Below are positions 46,641 through 57,664 of a DNA stretch of 64,000 nucleotides, piece by piece (position 1 is the first letter of the stretch; the number at the start of each line of letters is the position of its first letter). The stretch is from Epiperipatus broadwayi (taxonomy: Eukaryota; Onychophora; Udeonychophora; Euonychophora; Peripatidae). The DNA is taken from assembly GCA_028023455.1 (NCBI GenBank), contig JAQFVV010000112.1, positions 2,356,001 through 2,420,000 of the forward strand. Reading direction: 5' to 3'. Under the pieces are notes generated by a model. It made no database searches. It was not told where the DNA came from and was given only the letters and a program-made list of their open reading frames with translations. The translations under genes were made by a program, and so were the position numbers.

Positions 46641-47225
46641 CCATATAATCCCCTGCAAAAAAACTTATATGCTAAAAAATAAGAAATACTTAATCATTAT
46701 CAATGATTATCATTTCTATTATATTTGGAATGAAGTGAAGATGATAAAATTGTTCATCTTTCTATAAATAATCCAAAGGTATATTGTTCTGGAATTTTTA
46801 AAAAAATCGAGCCCGGAAGTGAGAATTGGGCGGCAGTCCATAGATTTTGAGCTCCTGTACCACAAACCATGCAGGGCTATATTTCTACAAATAGTCAAAA
46901 TAAAAACATTCGCGCAGGTGATATATAGTAAGCAGCAATATCTTACAATAAAGAAATCAATGGTTGGACATAGATAAGTACACAAAAATTGGGAGCAAAT
47001 GGAATAGTTTAAAATGACTTAATTCCAGTGCTATGAAATAATAAACTAATATTATTGAAACATAGTATCATTTTTTAAAACAATCAGAAAGTACAGATTC
47101 TATCCAAAAAGAAGGGGGTGGGGGGTGGATCAGTGTTAAGAGTATTAGTAATTAGAATTTTATTTCACTATAAACTCATCAACACTCCTTTAACACCTTA
47201 AGCAAACAATTTTATTTATTTAACA

Positions 47226-47256
47226 GTTTCGACTGTACTAGCAGTCTTCTTCAGAT
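47226..47256 (-). ncRNA. Penelope-terminus hammerhead motif
   Basis: The minus strand reads CUGAAGA (47248-47254), then a perfect 5-bp stem II GACUG-CUAGUA-CAGUC, then GAAAC. Core position 7 tolerates any base, so CUGAAGA is compatible with the hammerhead fold. Penelope-like elements are known to carry hammerheads in their terminal pseudo-LTRs, and an RT fragment of that group lies 450 bp away on the opposite strand. Stem I and the cleavage site are not clear, so activity is unknown. Confidence 0.65.
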
Positions 47257-47400
47257 CTACAACATAAAAAATTATATAAATATTATATCAATACAACCAA
47301 AATTCTTATTCTTTATATTTTCATATAAAATTATAATAAAATTTATTTTTTATTTTTTTTTTTTTTTTATTTTAATTAAAAAAGGAAAAATCACCAATCA

Positions 47401-47470
47401 CCCCCCCCCCCCCATCCCCTCCCCTTTTCTCATAGGGTGGGGGAGAAAAAAAAAAAAAAACCAAACCAAC
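47401..47470. repeat. C-rich and A-rich low-complexity block
   Basis: Thirteen C (47401-47413), then C/T-rich, then G-rich and a run of A. The plus frame at 47437-47628 starts here; it is Lys/Asn/Gln-rich and lies upstream of the RT fragment without recognisable motifs, so I do not call it a gene. Confidence 0.6.
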
Positions 47471-47699
47471 CCAACCATTTCAAAAAAATAATAGTAAAAA
47501 GAAAAGATAAAGATTTTAAACTTCAACATTCATTAAACCCTCCAACTAAAAAATCAAAACAAAATAATATAAAGCAAAAACAACTCAGTCCAAAAACTTT
47601 TGAAACAATAATTTTTCAAATCTTTTAAAAACCCAAAACATAAAAGCTGAACTATAAAAAAACTAAACTATAAAAAATTAATAATAAAAAATATATATA

Positions 47700-48346
47700 A
47701 AAAAGGGGTGCCATTGAGACCGGTGATTAATGGTATAGGATCATATTATGATAGGGTATCAAAATGGTTGGTAAACATGTTTAGGAAGTATGTGAATAGG
47801 GAGAGTGTGGCTTTCATAAAAAATAATAGGGAGTTGTTGGAGGAAATTATGGAAAGGATGGAAAAATATGAGACGTATAATTTGATAATGGTAAAAATGG
47901 ATGTGGTGTCTATGTATATAAATATAGATGTAAAGAAAGCAATAGGGTTGGCAGTGGATGAGTATAGGAGAGATAGAGAGAAAGAGGTAGAAATGCCAGT
48001 AGAAGTGTTGGAAAATTTAATGAGTTTGTGTTGTAGAAATATTATTTTTCAGTTTAATGGGAGTTATTATAAATAGAAAGAAGGGTTATTGATAGGAAAG
48101 GCATTAAGTGGAGTGTTGAGTGATATTTACATGCAAGATATGGAAGAAGCTCTCGTGAAGGAGGAAAATGCACCAATTTTAATTAAAAGATATGTAGATG
48201 ATTTCTTATTAATATTTAAGAAGACTGAAAGACAAATAAAAAAGTATTATGATAAGGTTAATAAGTTGGATAAAAAGTTAAGATTCACAATGGAATGGGA
48301 AAAGAATAATGAATTGGTGTATTTGGATATAATGAAATATGTGTAA
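47700..48346 (+). pseudogene. Penelope-like element reverse transcriptase fragment
   Basis: One reading frame gives the Penelope RT signature: LRPVINGIGSYYDRVSKWL (about 47711), then MVKMDVVSMYINIDV (motif A with catalytic Asp, about 47889), GLLIGKALSGVLSDIYMQ (motif B, about 48086), ILIKRYVDDFLLIF (motif C, YVDD, about 48179) and LRFTMEWEKNNELVYLDI (about 48278). A TAG at 48074-48076 interrupts the frame between motifs A and B (a likely CAG to TAG change). It lacks the N-terminal part and the thumb, linker and GIY-YIG endonuclease, being cut at 48346 next to a T-run. One in-frame stop in ~215 codons suggests moderate age. Confidence 0.85.
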
Positions 48347-48359
48347 ATTTTGATTTTTT

Positions 48360-49350
48360 TTTTTTTTGTCCTAAAATTTCTGGTATTACAAAAATCTAAT
48401 TAACTTTGAAGTCAGTTGCTGCTGTATTAAACATAATATATAAAAAAGTATATTTAACTTATTTTTGTTTTTAAAATGTATCACTATATCCACTTTATTA
48501 AACTAAATAAAAATTCACAAGACATATATCTCAAATATATAAGTCAATATCCTTTGTAATGCACCTCTAAACTTCAGAGGTCATTAAAGGTCTTAATATA
48601 ATTTTTAAAAAATACATAGAGATTCTACTGTATAAAATGTAGCCATCCAAAAAATATATAAAAACAGAATCTGCAGTACTACTGCAAAGTTCTTCATTAT
48701 AAGATTTCATTAGCAAGTTAACAAATATCCGTTCTTATACTACCATATATCAATAAAGAAAATAACATGATATAACTTTAAAGTAGTTTTTATTTGAACA
48801 GGATGTTTACAAAGTTATATTTGATATCTAGTCAAGCCACTGTGGTATTGTAAATGAGTTCAAACTCAGGTAGCTGTAAAAATATCTGCTGGTATATGAA
48901 TTTGGGTCTCTCATAACTAATTTGTTTAGAAAAAATGATATATTTGTGAGATATGGGGTTAAAGATCAAATAACATCTTATGAGTGTGAAAAGAATAAAA
49001 GTTGTGAATTTTTATGTTGGGGAAAAGGCCTCTGCACATGCTACCAAAGAGGATTATTATTGTTTGTGCATGTGAGTGAATAATATCAGGATAAAAATAT
49101 GCTTTGTTTGGAGAGAGAAGCATTCCAATAGAAATGACATCTTGTAGGAAAGAAAAGTATTGGTAGGAAGGTTTTTTACACTGTCTTTAATTAAGAAATC
49201 CAGATATGAATGATATAACAATTTGAGTTAAATGTTTTTTTAAAATAAAAACAACTGAGTCACCCAAAAACAAATCAACTGTAAATTAATCACAGTTCAG
49301 TGTTAATAAAAGGTGCTAATGTTAGTATCAAATTTTCATTAATTTGATAT
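48360..49350. other. Intergenic AT-rich stretch
   Basis: No features recognised. Confidence 0.4.
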
Positions 49351-49354
49351 TTTA

Positions 49355-49742
49355 AAAAAAGCTAATGACTTTATTGCTTAGGAGTTTATAAGAAGTTTGA
49401 GCCAGAGAACTGTGAGTTCCAGAATCAATTCTGGATCTTTCAATCCCAAGTCTAACACTCTATCAATTGCATTAAACTACTCAGGGCAAGCAAAAAGGCT
49501 AATCACTTTATTGTTTGGGAGTTTATAAGAAGTGCAAGCACTGTGAAGCCCAGAATTGATTCTGGGTTCTCCCGATCCCAAGTCAGATGCTCTACCCACA
49601 ATGTCAAACTGTGCAAGGTAAAAAAATGCTAATAGCTTCATTGCTCTGGAGTTCATAAGAAGTTTGAGCACCAGAATTATGGTGCTAGAATCAATTCTGA
49701 ACCTCCTGGTGTCAAATCAAATGCCCTAACAACTGCACAGGA
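49355..49742 (-). repeat. Three S1 SINEs in tandem
   Basis: Three reverse-oriented S1 units (about 49355-49487, 49488-49618 and 49619-49742), each 124-133 bp, each with the tail wording 'gag.ttcataagaagtttgagc' (plus-strand view), a 'caga.t.attctgg' block and an A-box region at the right. The minus open frame at 49477-49671 is a translation of this repeat. A head-to-tail trimer is unusual for dispersed SINEs. Confidence 0.75.
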
Positions 49743-50442
49743 TTATTTAATAACCCACCATGGCAGTGAAAGATTCCAATAACAAATCATATAAATTAAA
49801 AATCTAATTATGGAAATAAGCCTATTTGAATGTAGGAAGACATATCTTAAGCTAATAAATAGGCCATGTAAGTAAAAACAGAAAGGAGATTGTCATTCAA
49901 TACCCATCCAATTAGAGAAAAATAATGAAGAAGAAAACATTACTCACAAGCAGGTGAATTGTTGAGAATTTTTATGATTTTTTATTTTCCTCTCTAGTCA
50001 AAAATAGCTAAGTAATGATCTAATAGACAATTATTTTGGCTATGAATCTGCTAACTACAAAAAAATTTACAATTTGCAAGTAAAATCTTATCGACATGAA
50101 AAATTTCTCAAGTTCTAACCTAATGCGATCTGCAGATAATTTATAGTAGATGGGTGTTAACACATTATAAGCATAAGCCCATACCATGATTGAATATATG
50201 TGTGTATAGTAATAATAAATAAATGGAAGAAAAAATAGAGATATATTAATCTTTAACTGAGGTTTAAAGTTTATATCTGTGCTAGAGATAATCTCTAGTT
50301 TCGAAAATGATTAGTAATAATCATTAGTGTATTTATCTAAAATGGATGGCATCAAAGTTGTGAGTGGAAGGAGTTTGACAATGGTAAATGAAAAATTACT
50401 CTAGATAAATACTTTGATATAATAGAGATATATATGAGAGAT

Positions 50443-50490
50443 AGTAACCTGGGCCAACTATTCAGCACGAAATGCATCTTGGGGGTCATT
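50443..50490 (+). ncRNA. Hammerhead relic (type I), HH-B, core deleted
   Basis: Stem I strands (AGUAACCU...GGGGGUCAUU; CCAA/UUGG) and CGAAAUGCAUC are present. About 12 nt covering the end of CUGAUGA and the 5' strand of stem II are missing, so it cannot fold. Confidence 0.65.
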
Positions 50491-50823
50491 TGTCATTTAT
50501 TATATCTTTATTTATATGAATTTGAAAAGAATGGGGAAGTGTGGATGGTGTTTATTATATATATAAAAATATTACATACGGGACAGAGAAAGGTGAATAA
50601 CTCCGTGAGTGTAAATTTAAAAAAAAAAAAATCAGATATATTAAATCTTTAACTGAGGTTTAAAGTCTAGTTTCGAAAATGATTAGTAATAATCATTAGT
50701 GTATTTATTTGAAATGGATGGCGTCAAAGTTGTGAGTGGAGGGAGTTTGACAATGGTAAATGAAAATGTAACAATTTATTCTAGATAAATAATTTGCATA
50801 TAACAGAGATATATATGAGAGAT

Positions 50824-50882
50824 AGTGACCTGGGCCAACTGATGAGTGCTGTTGTAGCACGAAATGTATCTTGGGGGTCATT
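50824..50882 (+). ncRNA. Hammerhead ribozyme (type I), HH-B, complete
   Basis: Outer stem I AGUGACCU/GGGUCAUU pairs over 8 bp (two G-U), a GGG bulge follows, and inner stem I CCAA/UUGG pairs over 4 bp. CUGAUGA (50839-50845); stem II GUGCU-GUUGU-AGCAC, 5 perfect pairs; GAAA (50861-50864); stem III just A-U and U-A around a GU loop; cleavage expected after C50870 in AUC. All invariant core positions are present. The 59-nt length and very short stem III match animal retroelement hammerheads, which may need dimeric folding in tandem transcripts. Confidence 0.88.
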
Positions 50883-51124
50883 TGTCTTTTATTATATCTT
50901 TATTTATATGAATTTGAAAAGAATGGGGAAGTGTGGAGGTGTTTATTATATCTATAAACATTCAAACAATGGGCAATGACAGAGCAGAGCCATAATCCAT
51001 GGCTACTATAGACTAGAAAAAAAAAATGACTGCAAACAAAAAATAAAAAAACTATTGGTGAACAATTAATAATTACTAAATATTAATAATCACACCAGTT
51101 ATAATGGTATATATAAGGGAGAAC

Positions 51125-51320
51125 ATCTTAATTTAGTTATAGCACATATGCCTGTTAGCCATTACCTGGGTTCGAATCCAAATCAATTAAAACTGGGGGG
51201 GGGACAGATTCCCATCAAGCTTAGAATATTTATTGCAGATAGCTGGCACAAGCCAATGTAACTAACCATCTAATATTGGGCAGTAAATGGGTATCGACTA
51301 TTCTCAGTTAGAAATTAAAA
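51125..51320 (+). repeat. tRNA-derived SINE, family S2
   Basis: 'tagcacatatgcctgttagc', a good B box (gggttcgaatcc, about 51170), then a G-run and the S2 tail ('taactaaccatctaatattgg', 'aaatgggtatc'). Confidence 0.6.
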
Positions 51321-51329
51321 CAAAAATGG

Positions 51330-52950
51330 AAATTTTGAAAAAAACCTCTTAAAACACCACTACTAATAATTTGCGAAGCCGGTGGGTATTGACTTTTCCG
51401 TCGCTGTTCCTCTACGGTGCTGTTAGGAAACCTTTACTCTGCAATGGATTATTTATTGACTACAAATTTTTATATTATGTATTGTATAAAAAAAAAAGTT
51501 TATTTTAATGCTAAATAAATTAGTCGGAAATCTTAAGAGAATTGCTTCACCAGGCCAGTAATTGGCAAACCTGACGTGAATACCGTCATCATGACAAAAA
51601 GAAAACCAAATCATGCGAATTTTAGAAAAAAAAAAGGTAATTAAACTTAAATTAGAAAACAGTCAAGTAAACAGTTAGTTGGAAACATGACTTGGGGGGG
51701 GGGGGATTAACATCACAAATGAAAAAATAATTAACATTTTTAGCTGTTCTAGTGGAACCTTGAAGAGTTTAATTAGCATAAATAAGTAATGATGATTGTG
51801 ATCATGTGACACAAGTCATGTGATCACAACAAATAAATTTAAGAAAAAATTCTATGCTACAATCAAGAATAATTTTCATAATTTGAATAATAAATTTACA
51901 ACTGTTTAATTACTTAATTATATTTCTAATTAAGATTAGTGAGAAAAGATTTCCCTTATATTATTTTATTAATTATAATAATTAAAACAAGAAAACAAAA
52001 TACATACTTTAAACTCATTTATATAACAATATGATATCGTCCCACTATACCAGCTAGATTTGAATCTAAGCTTTCCAATAGATATCTCAAACCAAGGATA
52101 ATAATGAATCCTATACATACAGACAATCTATAATGTACTTTTAAAAATCTATTCTTTTAGATATTAATAAAAATAACCACCAACAACAAAAAATATAGTA
52201 GTAGTTATGAAAAAAAAACAGTATAATAATAAATTTAAAGAGAATGAATAACCTCCTAATTTAGTATATAAGATAAGGAAACAGCTGTGGAATTATTTGG
52301 GACGGTGCTCATATAAATGAATATGAAAGCGAAATTTACGAATTTATATTCAGTATTTTTTTCAAATAGTGATTATTGAAATTATGGACAGTGAACCTAT
52401 TTTCAGGATTAAATAAAAATCTTAGATGATTTATTTTCCAAAATTATTTTAAATGTAAAGAAAGGCAAAATTTTCAGATTTTATGATTTTCAATATGACT
52501 ACTATTTGTAGCATTGTAATGCAATATAGTTTATTTTATACTGAGCATTGTAGATGAAAAAAACTAATACCATTCTGAAAAGAACCACATCACTGATATG
52601 GTAAAATAACTGCAGCATTCTTGACATAACTTCACAAAAATAATGAAGGATGATCTGATTAATGTTATAGACATGCTTTAGAATAAAAGTATTCCTTGCA
52701 GCATATAGCCGCCCAGTGGTGAAAATATGAAGCTTAAGAACTATGGATAAATTACTGATTGCATTAGATTGAAATAAATGTTGTGTTTATCTTTATGCAG
52801 CTCAAACACCACTTGATTAAGAACATGACTTCATGGAAAGTAAATAAAAATATTAAAGCATTTAATAACATTTTTTTTTTACCAATTTCACAAGTTACAA
52901 ATGTGAGCAATGAATAAAATCAATGGTCACAGGGTAGCAATGTAATAGAT
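51330..52950. other. Intergenic AT-rich stretch
   Basis: Contains a 12-G run at 51694-51705 and a short palindrome around 'gtgatcatgtgacacaag' (about 51800-51830). No genes. Confidence 0.4.
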
Positions 52951-53110
52951 ATTAAGAAAAAATTTAGAGTGGGGAATGGAAAATAAAGTGGCTAACAGGT
53001 TTATTTGGGCATAATTGCTGAGATATTCTTGACTTCAATTAAGGAGAAGCCACAATACATCACATCAGAGCAATGAATAAAACTAATGACCATTAAGTGG
53101 CAATGTTATA
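52890..53110 (+). repeat. LINE 3' tail related to the 3.4-4.1 kb copy
   Basis: 52975-53060 matches 3918-4000 ('ggaatggaaa', 'gtggctaacaggttt', 'gggcata.t'). The terminal phrase 'gagcaatgaataaaa' plus 'tggcaatgt' occurs both before (about 52900) and after (about 53070) it, suggesting tail-to-tail insertion of two copies. Confidence 0.5.
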
Positions 53111-53553
53111 CACACCATGAATGGTAATTATCTACTCATCTTTCTGTGGAAACTCAGTGGTCATTAATTTTATTATTTGTTTATATTAGTGATTTCTGAA
53201 GTTGGAAGCAAAAAGCCACTAGTGTCAAATCAGGTGAGATGATAAAAAAACTTTTAATATTAATTCATGAACTACCCAATCTATATACATCCTATTAGTG
53301 CAACTTTTATGTAGTTTAATACATGATAATTGCGAGGTCATTAAATCTTGTATAATGATCCTAAACATGATTTTATTGTTTATTAAAACAAATCATACAT
53401 AGCTATCATTATTAACAGCCCTACTAAGCAAATAAATTGCATTCACTGACAATATCAATCACTCTTAAAAGTTCCATATTAAATAAATTAAATAACATCC
53501 ACACCATAATACATTCTTTTGAAATTATATGAATAAAGATATAATAAAAGACA

Positions 53554-53612
53554 AATAACCTCCAAAATGCATTTTGTGCTGAATTAGCAATCATCAGTTG
53601 GCCTAGGTCACT
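53554..53612 (-). ncRNA. Hammerhead ribozyme (type I), HH-B, G12A
   Basis: 59 nt. Outer stem I AGUGACCU/AGGUUAUU pairs at all 8 positions (two G-U), inner stem I CCAA/UUGG, CUGAUGA (53591-53597), stem II UGCU-AAUUC-AGCA. The second box is AAAA in place of GAAA, losing G12, so cleavage is probably abolished although the fold is preserved. Confidence 0.7.
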
Positions 53613-53867
53613 ATCTCTCATATATATCTCTATTATATGTACTGTATCTATCAATATTTTAAAGAAAATTATATTTTGTAATTGTTACATTTTGATTTAC
53701 AAGTACTTTAACAACATCCACTCAAGATAAATATAGTAATAATTATCATTAATCATATATTAAACTAGACATTGTCTTTGATCAAGATATATATTTTAAA
53801 CATCATATTAAAATGAACAATTTACTATAGATAAATGCTGTATGCATGAGAAAGATAGATATGAAAG

Positions 53868-53902
53868 ATGGTGACCTAGGCATCTTGTGGCTCATTTGTC
53901 TT
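53868..53902 (+). ncRNA. Hammerhead relic, HH-B, core deleted
   Basis: GGUGACCUAGG joins directly to CAUCUUGUGGCUCAUUUGUC: CUGAUGA, stem II and GAAA are deleted cleanly, leaving only the stem I strands. Confidence 0.55.
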
Positions 53903-54579
53903 TTACAGTATCTTTATTCATATAATTTCAAAAGAACGGTGTGCAGATTATTTACTATATTTGTAAAAGATATTACACACGAGAAAAAGAAATGTGAATA
54001 ACTCCATGTGTGTGTATTTAATTTTTAAAAAAATCAAATATTTTAAACTTTAATGAAGGTTTAAAGAGTATATTTGGGTTAAAGACAATCTTTAGTTTAA
54101 TAAATAATTAGTGATAATTATTAATATATTTATCTAAAGTGGATGGTCTCAAAGTTGTGGGTAGAATCAAAATATAAGCAATTTTCAAAATAAATTGTGC
54201 AAATACTAGCAAAGTCGGATAATGAATATTAGGATCTATGATCATAATGGAGACTTTTAAGAATACTTTGAAAAGCTTAAATAGAAAAATTTAATAATAC
54301 GACTAAATATAAAAATGGCCCAGATTATGATGATAAGATGGCATTTGACTCTTTAACATAATTGATGAATTATAAGTTGTAGACAATTTTTACATTCTTA
54401 TATAATTTCATCAACAATAAAAGATTCACCAGTCAAAAGATTGATTGCATATTGTGCAGGACTTAAGAGCTAAAGATTTGTAAATTGATTCTCAATTGAG
54501 AATTCAAACAACTGAAGAATTATGGATAATAAATTTCTCCATGTGCACCTGTAAATCCAGATAGATTAACTTTTTTGAC

Positions 54580-54615
54580 ATTACTGGAGTTTCATCAGTA
54601 GATTGAGGGCTAATC
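54580..54615 (-). repeat. Possible Penelope-terminus hammerhead-like motif
   Basis: Minus-strand CUGAUGA (54592-54598) is followed by AACUCCAGUAAUGUC and AAAA. Stem II is poor and G12 is missing. Confidence 0.3.
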
Positions 54616-54825
54616 ACAGTCACTGAACACATAAATGCAACTTAACAATCTCTGACCTATGTAGTTGTGATTAAATTTAAACTTGAAACATATAGTTAAT
54701 AAATTGGCAACTCCATGCATGCTATGCCATAATTCAAGGAATTAATATAAACATTAATAAATATATCTTTTAGTTAAAATTTCTTCACAATGTTTATTAA
54801 TATTAAGAATGTTGTATATGGTTTA

Positions 54826-54925
54826 GACAATGATAGATTATCAGACTCTGGAACATAATATCTTCAGATCAATCCATTTCCAGTGTCCAAACTTCTTATG
54901 GAATCCCAAACAATAAAACCACTCA
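54826..54925 (+). repeat. tRNA-derived SINE, family S1
   Basis: 'tatggtttagacaatgat', 'cagactctggaacataat', a degraded B-box and 'aaacttcttatggaa.cc.aa.caataaaac' wording. Confidence 0.6.
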
Positions 54926-55521
54926 ATTAATTATTTAAATTATATTAAGAATGGACAGTAAAACTCTACAAATATGATGGAAAGATCATATGCCAAATCA
55001 ATGTGTTCTTCAAAGCATCCTGGAATTAAGACTATAGAGTCTACTATTAAAAACCTACATCTTCATTATGATGGGAAGCATATGAAATCAATGATTCAAG
55101 ATTTCTTATAAAAAAAAGTATGTTGTGGTAAACTTGAGCATGATTTTCATTGAAGAGGCACATTATAAAAGTTACCTCACAAAGCAAAACTTAAATAAGG
55201 TTATAACCTTAGTACATGCATCTTGAGAGGTTAAATTATTACAAGAGAGACTTTTATAAATCTAATAAAGGTAAGAGCAACCCACTCTTATTTTCAACCT
55301 ATTTTTCTAATTATATAAGTAAATCTAAAGCATTTTGATTTGTAGAGGTCTCTCTTAAGCACTCAAGGTGCATGTACTCAAGGTCACAAAGTAAAGTACA
55401 ATATTCATTGCTTTTATTGGGAACACATAAAGAGTTATAGTTAACTATGGTGTTAAAATCTTTCAGAAAGAAAAGTTTGCTGCAGAAAAAATATATAAAA
55501 AAATACAAAATAACAGAATGC

Positions 55522-55640
55522 CCTACATGGCTTAGTACAATGGTAAAGTGTCAGAATCTGGGACATAAGGTCCTTGGATTGATTCCTGTTCTGGTACTTA
55601 AACTTCTTATAAACTTCTGAGCAATAAAGTCATTAATTTA
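55522..55640 (+). repeat. tRNA-derived SINE, family S1
   Basis: catggcttagtacaatggta (A-box region), 'gggacataaggtccttgg', 'attgattcctgttctgg', 'ataaacttctgagcaataaa'. One of the best-preserved S1 copies. Confidence 0.7.
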
Positions 55641-55649
55641 TTATTTATT

Positions 55650-56940
55650 TATTCAAGCAACAGACTAAATAATCAATACACTCTATATCTGAACCTATTT
55701 GTATTTCATAGATTGGTTTGTATATTCATTCTAAAATTTATCTCTACTGTATTATTTCCTTGAAATCATAATGACTATACTCATTTGTGAGTGACTATTT
55801 TGGTGATGATGAATTAACAGCTTTAATAAAAATATGCAATATATATATATTTACATAATATTTCTTGCCGTAATTTTTCTAATAATACATATTTATAATC
55901 ATTAAACATTTGAAAGATTTTAAAAAGGAATATTTAATGATTCTACTTTTAGAATATTAAATCGGCCAATTTCAGTGCAATATTGTCTACATCAAACAAT
56001 GAATAATATTTCATTCTCCAATTATTGTTGTTTAATCGGTGCTTTTCATATAGTTTTTGTATTGCAGTCAAAGTGGACTTAATCTATTAGACTCACAGAC
56101 ACAAGTTTCTGCAAGATATTAATACTATTTATACAAAGACAGGAAATATATTTGCTTATGATATATTTTCATAATATTTCATACTGTAAATTTTCTAATA
56201 TTATATATGCTAAATAAATAATTAATATAATGATCTTATTAAATTTGACATATAGATCCATATACTGCATTTAACCTGGGAAACAATTGATTTTTATAGT
56301 TATTATCTTACAGATTCACATTTGACAGAATTATCATGAACGGTCTGGAAAGACAGATTACATGTGACATTAAAAGCAAAGATGAAAAGTATTTTAAATA
56401 TGAGCAATAAAAAATAAAGAATAAGCTAAAAGCTGAACTTTTAAATTGAATATTGGCAAGAAATTTTAATAGCATCATTGGATATTTTACAAGATCTTGT
56501 TATCACCAAAGCAAATGTAGGGATAAGCTTAGATATGATTCTACCCTTGAAATGACACCTGTAGGAAAATTATTAGTAAAGTTAATGCAATATTCACTCA
56601 ATACATTCCATATAATTAATCAAGAAAGTTACTTTGGATTCAAAATATGTTGAAATTTCCAATCATTATTTCTGAACAGCATCAAAAGAGTAAAGCTGAT
56701 AATAGATAAATTAGAAACAGTGGTGCTTCTGCCTGAAAGAAAATAATTTTGAAAACAATTATGAAAGTTGTTGAATTAATCTTGCGACCCAATATACTTA
56801 TTTGGCTTAATTAAAAATGAGAACTACTGTTAATGTATACTAGAACAAATTATGATTTGATTTTCTTTAAAATCAAAAAAAGACATGTCTAGAAACTAAA
56901 TGAAATGGAATAGAGACAATTAAATAAAGTCATCAAAAAT
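55650..56940. other. Intergenic; unrecognised reading frame at 56453-56653
   Basis: The plus frame starting ARNFNSIIGYFTRS has a faint look of a LINE endonuclease segment (GDFNSxxG) followed by GKLLVKLMQYSLNTFHI, but the match is too weak to call. Confidence 0.3.
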
Positions 56941-57081
56941 CATATGATCATCATTTCCTATGCTTCACAAGCTGTTATTATCAGTAGCAAACTCTCCATA
57001 CAGTAGTGCCACACAGTGGAAGTCTTAATAATAAATGGATGCAGAAAGGCTTGTGCATAAAATCCCATCTAGTACCTACTC

Positions 57082-57140
57082 ATCCAATACCACCAGACTA
57101 CTTTCTAGCTTGTGGTTTTCATCATTGAGAAACTTTGGAT
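57082..57140 (-). ncRNA. Hammerhead (type I), HH-A, C3 mutated
   Basis: 59 nt. AUGAUGA where CUGAUGA is expected (C3 changed), GAAA intact, outer stem I AUCCAA/UUGGAU intact. C3 pairs with G8 in the folded core, so activity is probably lost. Confidence 0.6.
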
Positions 57141-57503
57141 CAGAAAGCACTGCATCTAGATCTAAAAATGCAATGCAACCCTCCAGCAACTACTTTTTAT
57201 CTATTTAGTTAACTATAAAGCTAGGAGCTCAAGATAAAACAAATTACTATTTTTAATCAGACTCATTCACCTATAGGCATATAGATCTGAACCCAGTTCA
57301 GCATCTATGCATTTTGGTGTAACCATTGGTACTAAAATATATAGGTGTTTAATGGGTTCAGATCTATATGACTATACAGGCAAATGAGCTTGGATTGAAT
57401 TCATTTTCATCTTGAGATTCTGGCTGTATAGTTAACTAAATATGTAAAATGTGGCTGCTGGAAGGTTGCATTACATCCTTAGATTTAGGTGCAGTATTCT
57501 TAG

Positions 57504-57562
57504 TTCCAAAACTTCTCATGGACATAAGCCACAAGCTAGAAACTAGTCTGGGGATATTGGAT
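57504..57562 (+). ncRNA. Hammerhead relic, HH-A
   Basis: 59 nt. GAAA, CUAGUC and the stem I 3' strand are intact; the first core box is UGGACAU. Plus-strand partner of 57082-57140. Confidence 0.55.
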
Positions 57563-57664
57563 GAGTAGGCACTAGATGGGGATTTTATGTATAAGCTTTC
57601 CTGCATCCATTGATTACTAAGGCTTGCACTGAGTGACACTACTGTATGGAGAGTTTGCTATGGT

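Larger units (their letters stand above)
50238..50970 (+). mobile_element. Direct tandem pair of ~390-bp hammerhead units (retrozyme-like, HH-B)
   Basis: Unit 1 (about 50238-50631) and unit 2 (about 50632-50970) are close direct repeats: 'taactgaggtttaaagt', 'gattagtaataatcattag', 'ggatggc.tcaaagttgtg', then the hammerhead block, then 'ttatatgaatttgaaaagaa'. Unit 1 has a ~20-bp insertion. Head-to-tail units with one type I hammerhead each are the hallmark of retrozymes, whose transcripts self-cleave into monomers that can circularise. No protein is encoded; mobilisation would depend on another element. Confidence 0.75.
53424..54165. mobile_element. Inverted pair of HH-B units
   Basis: 53424-53760 is the reverse complement of the 50-kb unit and 53815-54165 is a direct copy; they face away from each other. 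The minus unit keeps a complete hammerhead layout; the plus unit has lost the core. The minus open frame at 53424-53654 is a translation of this repeat. Confidence 0.7.

Noticed and set aside
47437-47628. Lys/Asn/Gln-rich frame just upstream of the Penelope RT fragment
   Set aside because: Low-complexity A-rich DNA; no Penelope N-terminal motif recognised and separated by non-coding AT sequence.
56453-56653. Possible LINE endonuclease fragment
   Set aside because: Only a faint match (FNSIIG) with no catalytic histidine or asparagine motifs visible; left as unrecognised.
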